Shown piece by piece: positions 23,507-30,203 of a stretch of 64,000 bases of DNA (the stretch's first letter is position 1; every line of letters starts with the position of its first letter). The stretch is taken from contig DBRG01000017.1 in assembly GCA_002305545.1 (NCBI GenBank), forward strand, positions 124,001-188,000, written 5' to 3'. Under the pieces are notes generated by a model. It made no database searches and was not told the origin of the DNA. It saw only the letters and a program-made list of their open reading frames with translations. The DNA comes from Bacteroidales bacterium UBA1374 (GTDB lineage: Bacteria; Bacteroidota; Bacteroidia; Bacteroidales; UBA932). The translations under genes and the position numbers were made by a program.

Positions 23507-23555
23507 TGCATGGGGTGCAAGGGGTCGAATGTTCGAGTCATTTCGCCCCGACTTT
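23507..23555. repeat. attR: 49-bp direct repeat (3' tRNA-Pro fragment)
   Basis: Exact copy of 15593-15641. It has only the part of the tRNA from the anticodon stem onward, so it is not a functional tRNA. On the minus strand it also holds the last codons and stop of the membrane-protein gene at 23538-24473. Confidence 0.93.
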
Positions 23556-24473
23556 TTTTATCAGCCGTTCCAGTCTTCTTTCCCATACAAGAAACAGGGA
23601 CATGACCCATCGCGAGAGCAGCATCCAGGGAAGCATACCTCCTATGGCCGTAAACAGGAGCAGGTCTTCCACATTGCTATGGGAAACACTTATGTGATGG
23701 TTCAGCAGGTCCACGTCCCCTTCTGCTATCTTTCCTTCCTTCACTTCATCTATCATAACGGCAGCGCCGTAGGCAAGTCCCAGGGTATTGGCAACGATCC
23801 ATAAAAACGCTGTTTTTGCCGGCAATCCGAAAAACAGCATCACCGGTCTGAGGAATTTGGCTATATAACGAATCACCCCAAATTCAGACAACAACCGCTG
23901 TATGATGGTAAGCAGGAACACCAGACACACCATGGGTATGGCAATTTTTAGCGTATCCAGGATCCAGTCCCCCATGAGGGGCCAGAAAGCCATCTGCTCC
24001 GTGTCTGCCAGGGGGGCAACATAGGCAACGCTTTCCCCCGGAATCACCTTATGCAATAACCATCCCAGGAGCAGCGAACTTGATGTCCTGACAAAGATCA
24101 TGCGAATGGCCGAGGTTCCGGTCTTCTTCTGTACCGCTGTTTCCATGGGGAGGTTGTGTGCACACAGCACCATCACGGCAAGGATCGTTATGGCCCTGGC
24201 ATCCAGGTTGAGTGAGGTCATTACGGCTATGGCCGAGTAGCAATTCACAAAATAACCCGACACATAAGCCAGGGCAGCTTCACCGGGCAATCCGAAGTTC
24301 GAGAAAAAGGGTGTCAGGAGTCCTGACAACCATGAAATCACACCCAGGTACTTCAACAGGGTTATGACAAATGAAACCAGGAACATGATCTTCACCAGCC
24401 ACCATGCAGTCTTCAAGGCACCCGGGGCAGCAGCCCTGACAGAACGGACGATTCTTTGGCGGGTTGATTCCAT
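23538..24473 (-). CDS. nucleoside-recognition (Gate) domain membrane protein
   Basis: 311 residues with about eight membrane segments, e.g. IMFLVSFVITLLKYLGVISWL and IPMVCLVFLLTIIQRLL. Two Gate/nucleoside-recognition modules, as in SpmA/SpmB and YjiH-like proteins; substrate unknown. The segment NTLGLAYGAAVMIDEVKEGK is typical of the second module. Its last five codons and stop lie inside attR, the duplicated 3' end of tRNA-Pro. In the unoccupied chromosome the gene would end antisense to the tRNA; the repeat restores the same end after integration. Divergent from the HEXXH lipoprotein gene. Confidence 0.8.
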   Translation of the reverse strand: MESTRQRIVRSVRAAAPGALKTAWWLVKIMFLVSFVITLLKYLGVISWLSGLLTPFFSNFGLPGEAALAYVSGYFVNCYSAIAVMTSLNLDARAITILAVMVLCAHNLPMETAVQKKTGTSAIRMIFVRTSSSLLLGWLLHKVIPGESVAYVAPLADTEQMAFWPLMGDWILDTLKIAIPMVCLVFLLTIIQRLLSEFGVIRYIAKFLRPVMLFFGLPAKTAFLWIVANTLGLAYGAAVMIDEVKEGKIAEGDVDLLNHHISVSHSNVEDLLLFTAIGGMLPWMLLSRWVMSLFLVWERRLERLIKKVGAK

Positions 24474-24490
24474 GTTTTGAATTTGAGGCG

Positions 24491-24498
24491 CAAATATA
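24491..24498 (-). promoter_or_regulatory. -7 box for the Gate-domain gene
   Basis: Minus-strand TATATTTG, 17 bases before the ATG at 24473. No clear -33 element. Confidence 0.5.
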
Positions 24499-24509
24499 CT
24501 ATTATTTTA

Positions 24510-24517
24510 TAGTTTTG
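24510..24517 (+). promoter_or_regulatory. -7 box for the lipoprotein gene at 24539
   Basis: TAGTTTTG, 21 bases before the ATG. TTTG at 24482-24485 lies 24 bases upstream, longer than the usual spacer. Confidence 0.45.
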
Positions 24518-24538
24518 TGATTATTAATTAGTCAGTGT

Positions 24539-25816
24539 ATGAATCGTTTTATACTAATCGCCATACTGTTGTGCCTGTTCCCGGCAGGTTCCTGCAAGAG
24601 AACACCAAAGGAAACAGCCGCAGCACTTTCTGCTTTCAAGTCGCTGGAGTACGTTCTGGAAAAAGATGGAGGAGCTCTTTGGGGCTCTGCATTGTACGCG
24701 CCAACTTTCTTAGTGAATCCGGAAACAAAAGTCATCTATGCCGACAGGAAGGACGAACAGGGGCTGCTGCAATCCCTTGACGGTATATGGACAGGCACAT
24801 TTCCGGAACAAATGAACCCGGCCAATTCAGTCGCCGAACTGGGAGGGATGAAATGGGTCATGGCAACCTGGCCTCTTCCTGAAAGTGAATTTGAAAGGAA
24901 TGTACTGTTGGTTCACGAAACATTTCATTACCGCCAGCCTGAACTGGGGCTGGATCCCGAACCTGGCCTGTGTGAGCACATGGAGAACACTGCAGCCCGG
25001 ATATGGCTTAAGATGGAATGGAACGCCCTGGATGAGGCCATCAGGGAAGAAAATCCAGCGTCTGCTGCTGAATCCATTCGCCATGCTTTGCATTTCAGAA
25101 ACAACCGCCTGTCGGAGTTTCCTGCAGAAGCACGGGTGAATGAAGATGCTTTTATCATCCTGGAAGGCCTTCCAGAGTATACTGCCTACAAGCTTTGCTG
25201 CCGTGATGCAGCTAGTATGGCGGAACAAGTCCTGGAGAGCCGCAAGCGTCACTGGAACAACGAGTCGTTCGTATATGCCTTTGCTTACCATTCGGGGCTG
25301 GCATACGGCTATTTACTGGACCGTTTTGAAATTTCCTGGCGGAGTGAGCTGAAAAAAGACACATCCCTTCCCGACATGTTGGAAAAAGCACTGCTTACCT
25401 ATGGGGAAGCACCCCCTGTTCCTGATTCAATTATGCTAAAACAATACGGATACGACACCATAGTGACGGAAGAAAACGAAAAGGAGCAGGAAAAAATTCG
25501 TATACGGGATGCCTTTATCCATACTTTTACCCGGGATACCGTCCTGGCCATTCCCTTAAGGCAATTCAACATGGGATTCACCCCTGTCAATGTACAGTCT
25601 CTGGGCCAACTGGGGACATTGTATCCCAATATCCGGATTACCGGAGATTTTGGAATATTGGAGGTAACAGAAGGCGGATGCCTGATCTCTACAGACTGGT
25701 CTACCGCTTTCGTCCCTTACAAGGCTCCCGGATGGAACCTGGAGCTTGAAGATGGGTTCGACATCTTCCCGCCTGTTGAAGCAACTCCTCTTATTTACAG
25801 GATTGCCGAGATGTAG
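24539..25816 (+). CDS. lipoprotein with an HEXXH metalloprotease-like motif
   Basis: 425 residues. Lipoprotein signal with Cys19 in FPAGSC. HETFH at residues 126-130 fits the zinc HEXXH motif and is preceded by a hydrophobic helix (ERNVLLV); a possible third zinc ligand is the Glu of ILEGLPEY near residue 209, the gluzincin arrangement. The C-terminal ~90 residues look like a separate beta domain (FTPVNVQSLGQLGTLYPNI). I do not recognise a named family. If active, it is an envelope peptidase facing the periplasm or the surface. Its 3' end overlaps the convergent esterase by 22 bases. Confidence 0.6.
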   Translation: MNRFILIAILLCLFPAGSCKRTPKETAAALSAFKSLEYVLEKDGGALWGSALYAPTFLVNPETKVIYADRKDEQGLLQSLDGIWTGTFPEQMNPANSVAELGGMKWVMATWPLPESEFERNVLLVHETFHYRQPELGLDPEPGLCEHMENTAARIWLKMEWNALDEAIREENPASAAESIRHALHFRNNRLSEFPAEARVNEDAFIILEGLPEYTAYKLCCRDAASMAEQVLESRKRHWNNESFVYAFAYHSGLAYGYLLDRFEISWRSELKKDTSLPDMLEKALLTYGEAPPVPDSIMLKQYGYDTIVTEENEKEQEKIRIRDAFIHTFTRDTVLAIPLRQFNMGFTPVNVQSLGQLGTLYPNIRITGDFGILEVTEGGCLISTDWSTAFVPYKAPGWNLELEDGFDIFPPVEATPLIYRIAEM

Positions 25817-26640
25817 GGAAGTGCCCTTCGGAGGGCTGCCTGCCAGTATTCCCAGGAATGTGCCCCGTCGAATATCCTAACCTGCAAAGGTATGCCCTTC
25901 TCTTTCATGGCAAGGGAAAATTCAACGTTGGCAGCATAAGTGAAGTCATCGTCACCACAATCGATGACCCAGGTCACAGAACGTAATGGGGAAATCTCAT
26001 CCGGGGAGAGCCCTTCAATGTATTTCACTGCATTATGATCCTCTACACTTTGCTGGATCTCCCTGTTTACCGGATTATCCTCCCTGAACATGGCAAGTTC
26101 CATTCTATACAGGTAGGCGCTCATGGCATAAACAACCGAGAAAAGATCCGGCCTGTGGCATCCGTATATGACAGAGCCCTGACCTCCCATGGACAATCCG
26201 GCAATGGCACGTGACCCTTTTTCTGCACGGATCCTGTAGCGGTTTTCCACCACAGGCATGAATTCCTTAAAAAAATGATCCTCAAAATTCCAGGTTCCCC
26301 CGTTGAAATAAGTCATTAAAGTGGTACCGGCATCGGGCATGACAATGATCATCTGACGGGACTCTCCGGCTGCCATCAACTGGTCAGCGATACGGACCAT
26401 GTTTCCTACGCGGCCCCAGTCAACCCAGGATCCTCCTCCTCCATGCAACAAATAAAGGACCGGATACTCCTTTCCGTTATCATTGTCATAGCTTTCCGGA
26501 AGATACACCGCAAAGTGACGTACTTCTCCCAATATCTGACTTTCCATGGAATCTGCCACATATTTTCCGCGTGCTTCGGCCCTGAACGAGACCAGCGAAC
26601 ATAATATAATAAGGATCAATACACTAATGATTTTTTTCAT
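25795..26640 (-). CDS. exported esterase (esterase D / CE1-like)
   Basis: 281 residues from the ATG at 26640 (MKKIISVLILI); the longer frame runs back into the riboswitch promoter. Signal peptide ending RAEA. Alpha/beta hydrolase of the esterase D group: oxyanion loop LYLLHGGGGSWVDW, nucleophile in GLSMGGQGS, acid near WVIDCGDDD, catalytic His in GAHSWEYW. It resembles the CE1-like enzyme at 41946-43130 but lacks that protein's N-terminal beta domain. Substrate unknown; acyl or feruloyl esters on plant sugars are the usual targets. Divergent from the B12 operon. Confidence 0.85.
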   Translation of the reverse strand: MKKIISVLILIILCSLVSFRAEARGKYVADSMESQILGEVRHFAVYLPESYDNDNGKEYPVLYLLHGGGGSWVDWGRVGNMVRIADQLMAAGESRQMIIVMPDAGTTLMTYFNGGTWNFEDHFFKEFMPVVENRYRIRAEKGSRAIAGLSMGGQGSVIYGCHRPDLFSVVYAMSAYLYRMELAMFREDNPVNREIQQSVEDHNAVKYIEGLSPDEISPLRSVTWVIDCGDDDFTYAANVEFSLAMKEKGIPLQVRIFDGAHSWEYWQAALRRALPYISAIL

Positions 26641-26691
26641 AGTCACTCTTTTTTTCTTTACCAAATTAGTACAATATTCCCCCAAACCTTC

Positions 26692-26699
26692 TATATTTG
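26692..26699 (+). promoter_or_regulatory. -7 box of the B12 operon
   Basis: TATATTTG, 15 bases before the P1 helix of the cobalamin riboswitch, so transcription would begin just before the aptamer. No good -33 match. Confidence 0.55.
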
Positions 26700-26713
26700 C
26701 ACAGCATCGGTTC

Positions 26714-26888
26714 CAACGGACCTGAAAACGGTTCAAAGGATTAAAAGGGAATGCCGTGAAACTCGGCAACAGTTCCCGCTGCTGTGAGTCCCAGGAACAA
26801 AAGTTCCAAAGAATCTGTCAATCTTGCCACTGACCTAACGGTTCGGGAAGGCGCCAGATAAAGGGATAAGTCAGAAGACCTGCCGTTG
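26714..26888 (+). promoter_or_regulatory. cobalamin riboswitch
   Basis: Class-defining conserved elements in order: P1 CAACGG (26714-26719) pairing with CCGTTG (26883-26888); AAAAGGGAA; GTGAAACTCGG; CAGTTCCCGCTGCTGT; GCCACTG; GGGAAGGCGCC; and the B12 box AGTCAGAAGACCTGCC at 26869-26884. It precedes the first B12 gene by 35 bases with no terminator between, so control is most likely at translation initiation. High adenosylcobalamin should lower expression of the four genes downstream. Confidence 0.95.
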
Positions 26889-26923
26889 TACTATTAGCGG
26901 AGAACTAACTAATTTTCCAGAAC

Positions 26924-27718
26924 ATGAAACATTTGTCTTTTTTATGTGCATTGTGCCTGACAGGACTTTTGTCAGGCTGCCAGCCGTGTATTCCGGGAGA
27001 GCCGGCTCCTTACGTCATAACATTTGAAGATGCTCCTGCTGCATCGCTGGCCGTATCCCCATACGGAGATAACCTCTATGACCAGTCTTTCATGCCTTAT
27101 ACGCACGCCCTTACGGGATTGCGTTTTGGTTATGACTTCGCATCATATGAATATGAGGGATATGCGTATACCACCTGGAACGGGATTGTTCCCTCCCGGT
27201 GGAACGATATGGAAACGGCAGGGTATCAAAACCAGTGCAGTGTTTATTATAAAGATACACTGACCGGCAAGGGGGGACATGGCAATTCAGAAACTTTTGC
27301 CCTGGTATATATAGGCACTGATTCGGAGATTTCTTTTAATGACCCGGAAAAAGAAATGGTCATACACTCACTGTTCGTTGCAAACAGCAGTTACACAGCA
27401 CTTTCCATGCTGCATGGAGACATGTTCTGCAAAGTTTTCTCCTACCAGGACCAGGATTGGCTGAAACTCACCTTTACAGGGCACGGAAAAGACGGGCAGG
27501 TAAAAGGAACGGTGGATTGTTACCTGGCCGATTTCAGGACACCTGCAGGAGATGGGATTATCACCTCCTGGAAAAAAGTGGACCTTTCCTCCCTGGGTCA
27601 CATCCATAAGCTGACCTTCACCATGGAGAGTTCCGATTCCGGTCCCTGGGGCATGAACACTCCTGCGTACTTTTGTATGGACAATATCATCTTCAGTGAA
27701 TATTCGCTCCTTATATGA
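26924..27718 (+). CDS. DUF4465 surface lipoprotein, probable B12-binding (BtuH-like)
   Basis: 264 residues; lipoprotein signal with Cys19 in LLSGCQ. The DUF4465 pattern is clear: WNGIVPSRWNDM, GNSETFALVYIG, SLFVANSSYTALSMLHGD, WLKLTFTGHGKDGQVKGTVD, YLADFRTPAGDG, and GPWGMNTPAYFCMDNI. Bacteroides BtuH, a surface B12-binding protein, belongs to this fold to my knowledge. First gene after the cobalamin riboswitch, and coupled by ATGA (27715-27718) to the next gene. Function as a B12 capture protein is inferred from family and context together. Confidence 0.8.
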   Translation: MKHLSFLCALCLTGLLSGCQPCIPGEPAPYVITFEDAPAASLAVSPYGDNLYDQSFMPYTHALTGLRFGYDFASYEYEGYAYTTWNGIVPSRWNDMETAGYQNQCSVYYKDTLTGKGGHGNSETFALVYIGTDSEISFNDPEKEMVIHSLFVANSSYTALSMLHGDMFCKVFSYQDQDWLKLTFTGHGKDGQVKGTVDCYLADFRTPAGDGIITSWKKVDLSSLGHIHKLTFTMESSDSGPWGMNTPAYFCMDNIIFSEYSLLI

Positions 27719-28743
27719 AAAGATTTAACCTCCTGATCACTGCGGGACTGTTTCTCTTGTTGCTGCCGGTTGCCTCTTGCATGAAATACGGGCCATCGCA
27801 GACAGAGACTTTTCTGACCGGTCCCGCGGGAGAAGGGTTGTTTATCATAAACGAGGGTAATTTCATGTATGCCAATGCCTCGCTCACCTATTACATTCCC
27901 GGTTCGGGAAAGACTGAGAACGAAGTGTTCATCCGGGCCAATGGCATAAACCTGGGGGATGTAGCCCAATCCATGTCGATCCATGGAGGTAACGGGTACA
28001 TAGTGGTGAACAACTCGGGAGTGATATTTGTCATTGACCCTGACACTTTCCGGCTCAAAGGAAGTATCACCGGGTTGATATCGCCCAGGTACATTCATTG
28101 TATTGATGACAGAAAAGCCTATGTAACAGACCTCTACCAGGAAAAAATTACCCTGGTTGATCTTCAGGCTTACCGTGTATCGGGTCATATTCCCACCCCC
28201 GGGCACCGTTCCACGGAAAAAATGGTCCAATGGGAGAATTTTCTATTTGTAACCTGCTGGTCTTATGATAATAAAATACTGGTCATCGATACCGCTACAG
28301 ACCGGATAACAGATTCGCTGGAGGTGGGTTACCAGCCGACTGACCTGGTGCTGGATAGGAACGGAAAAATCTGGTGTGCTGCAGCCGGGAATCTTTACCG
28401 CATAGATGCGCGCAGCAGAAAGATTGAAAAAACCTTTCCCCTCCAGGCAGACGGAGCCCGTTCTTATCTGGCCCTCAACGCATCCTCCGACACGCTGTAT
28501 TACCTGAATAAAAGCCTGTGGCGTATGGCCACAAACCAGGCTACTACAGACAATACACCATTCATAGTACTGGATGACAGGCCCTATTATGGCCTGGCCG
28601 TTGACCCGGTAACATCCCATATTTACATTGCCGATGCAATGGACTATGTACAGCAGGGCAAGGTGTTCCGTTTCACTCCCCGGGGAGATCCCGTGGATAC
28701 CCTGACCACGGGAATAAATCCCGGATTTTTTTGCTTTAAATGA
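27715..28743 (+). CDS. btuG: beta-propeller lipoprotein, probable BtuG-like B12-binding protein
   Basis: 342 residues; lipoprotein signal with Cys22 in PVASC. Repeated ~40-residue YncE-type blades: GYIVVNNSGVIFVIDPDTF, KAYVTDLYQEKITLVDLQAY, LFVTCWSYDNKILVIDT, KIWCAAAGNLYRIDARSRK, SHIYIADAMDYVQQGKVF. Bacteroides BtuG is a surface seven-bladed propeller of this size that binds B12 and docks on BtuB. It is joined to both neighbours by ATGA overlaps in a riboswitch-controlled operon with a TonB receptor, which makes BtuG the best match. Confidence 0.83.
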   Translation: MKRFNLLITAGLFLLLLPVASCMKYGPSQTETFLTGPAGEGLFIINEGNFMYANASLTYYIPGSGKTENEVFIRANGINLGDVAQSMSIHGGNGYIVVNNSGVIFVIDPDTFRLKGSITGLISPRYIHCIDDRKAYVTDLYQEKITLVDLQAYRVSGHIPTPGHRSTEKMVQWENFLFVTCWSYDNKILVIDTATDRITDSLEVGYQPTDLVLDRNGKIWCAAAGNLYRIDARSRKIEKTFPLQADGARSYLALNASSDTLYYLNKSLWRMATNQATTDNTPFIVLDDRPYYGLAVDPVTSHIYIADAMDYVQQGKVFRFTPRGDPVDTLTTGINPGFFCFK

Positions 28744-30203
28744 AAACCAACACACATCATATCCTGATTACGGCCATCTGCCTTTTTCTCTTCGCCGGGT
28801 GCAACATGGGGAGGGAATTATACAACGAGCCAGCACCACTCATAACGTTTGATGTCCCGGACGGTCAATACACGGTGAAAACAGGACAAACCCTGGCTAT
28901 CGTGCCGCAGATCAGTTATGATACCGGTGCGTCCTACACATGGGAACTGGACGGCATAATTGTCGGAACAGATAAATATTTTACTTTCAGTGCACAGGAA
29001 CCCGGAACTTACTTCCTGACCTTTAAGGTGACAAGACCGGACACAACCGTAAGCAAACAAGTAAAGATAAATGTCATCAGGAAAGCTCCCCCGCATATCT
29101 ATCTGGCAGTGCCCGAAAACGGTTACTCCGTTCTTACAGCTACCGGGTTGACACTAAGGCCTATTGTTGATAACGGAAAGAACGCAACTTACCTGTGGAA
29201 AGTCGACCAGGTGGAAGTGAGCCGGGACAGCATCTATACCTTCACATCATCCCGTGAGGGAAATTATGATGTGTTTTTCAGTGCTGTCAATGAAGACGGA
29301 GCGGATGAAATCCTGTTCAGGGTCAATGTGGTGGATACCTTGCCCGGAAGTGGTGATACCGGCGCTACGGATGATCCGCCCCTGCCCTCGGGAAAGTATT
29401 ACCGTCCTTCAAATCAGGGAAGCAATGCCCACTGGAGTGCGGTCCTGGAATACACCCCGGCTCCTGGACAATTCATCAACGAGCTGGAGACGGGAGGATT
29501 TTCGGGAGAGAACACCCCGGAAAAAGCAATACATTATGCAGAAAAACGGTTGCAACAAGGCTTGTTCGTGTCCCTTGGGGCTTTTGGGGGATACCTGGTC
29601 GCGGGTTTCGATCACAGTATAGTGAATGATGGCGGGTACAACCTGCAGATAACGGGAAACACACACGAGAATTCCTCTGAACCCGGTATCGTCTGGGTCA
29701 TGCAGGACAGCAACGGAAACGGCCTGCCGGATGATACCTGGTATGAGCTCAGGGGAAGCGAACACAGCAATAACCGCACTACCCGGAGCTATGCAGTAAC
29801 ATATTTCCGTCAAAGGGAAACTGGACGACCCGTATACTGGACAGACAATGAGGGTAGTACAGGAACCATAGATTACCTGGGATCGTTCCACAGCCAGGAC
29901 AGTTACTATCCGCTGTGGATTGACAGGGATTATTACACCCTTACGGGCACACGTCTTGAATCACGCAATTACCTTTCCCCAACCGGTTCATGGATCAGCC
30001 CTGCGTACGACTGGGGCTATGCAGACAACAACGAGCAGGATTTGTTCCGCATAGCAGATGCCGTCACCCCTAAGGGAGAACCGGTTGAAATGGATTTCAT
30101 AGATTTTGTAAAAGTGCAGACCGGGGTGCAGGGGAAATCAGGATGGCTGGGAGAAATTTCAACCGAGATCTGCTCTATCAGTGATTATAATCTAATCAAA
30201 TGA
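28740..30203 (+). CDS. PKD-like surface lipoprotein of the B12 operon
   Basis: 487 residues; lipoprotein signal with Cys21 in LFAGCN. Two PKD/Ig-like domains occupy about residues 30-205 (ITFDVPDGQYTVKTGQTLAI; ITAIC is signal), each with a Y-x-W-x-L/V-D core (YTWELDGIIVG, YLWKVDQVEV). The C-terminal ~270 residues form a distinct domain (GYLVAGFDHSIVNDGGYN, SNGNGLPDDTWYELRGSEH) with Asp/Asn-rich, possibly calcium-binding loops. Such proteins are common in Bacteroidota B12 loci, role unknown; a B12 or corrinoid-protein binding role is inferred. Coupled by ATGA on both sides. Confidence 0.7.
   Translation: MKTNTHHILITAICLFLFAGCNMGRELYNEPAPLITFDVPDGQYTVKTGQTLAIVPQISYDTGASYTWELDGIIVGTDKYFTFSAQEPGTYFLTFKVTRPDTTVSKQVKINVIRKAPPHIYLAVPENGYSVLTATGLTLRPIVDNGKNATYLWKVDQVEVSRDSIYTFTSSREGNYDVFFSAVNEDGADEILFRVNVVDTLPGSGDTGATDDPPLPSGKYYRPSNQGSNAHWSAVLEYTPAPGQFINELETGGFSGENTPEKAIHYAEKRLQQGLFVSLGAFGGYLVAGFDHSIVNDGGYNLQITGNTHENSSEPGIVWVMQDSNGNGLPDDTWYELRGSEHSNNRTTRSYAVTYFRQRETGRPVYWTDNEGSTGTIDYLGSFHSQDSYYPLWIDRDYYTLTGTRLESRNYLSPTGSWISPAYDWGYADNNEQDLFRIADAVTPKGEPVEMDFIDFVKVQTGVQGKSGWLGEISTEICSISDYNLIK

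Larger units (their letters stand above)
15593..23555. mobile_element. tRNA-Pro integrative element, about 7.9 kb, satellite-like
   Basis: Bounded by the 49-bp direct repeats; one repeat plus the interior is 7914 bases. The integrase gene lies at the right end and every gene I can support reads leftward from it: integrase, unknown 274-residue protein, DUF3853-type HTH, 169-residue protein, RepA-like ATPase, palindromic tract, VRR-NUC, GRP-motif protein, then seven small unknown genes. I find no relaxase, type IV secretion, transposase, capsid or tail genes and no resistance cargo. 25-bp repeats near both ends are probable integrase arm sites. The layout (int, regulators, replication ATPase, origin, small genes with a possible terminase-small-subunit-like member) resembles phage satellites; this is inference. 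Confidence 0.88.

Noticed and set aside
23507..23553. Second tRNA-Pro gene
   Set aside because: Only the part from the anticodon stem onward is present; acceptor 5' strand and D arm are missing.
15564..23555. Transposon or conjugative element reading of the island
   Set aside because: No transposase, inverted terminal repeats, relaxase or type IV secretion genes; the att repeats and integrase give a simpler explanation.
23421..23804. 127-residue plus-strand frame crossing attR
   Set aside because: Crosses the att site and is antisense to the Gate-domain gene; would be a chance junction frame.
27598..28230. 210-residue minus-strand frame
   Set aside because: Antisense to the BtuG-like gene in an operon with clear coupling; no motif and no ribosome site.
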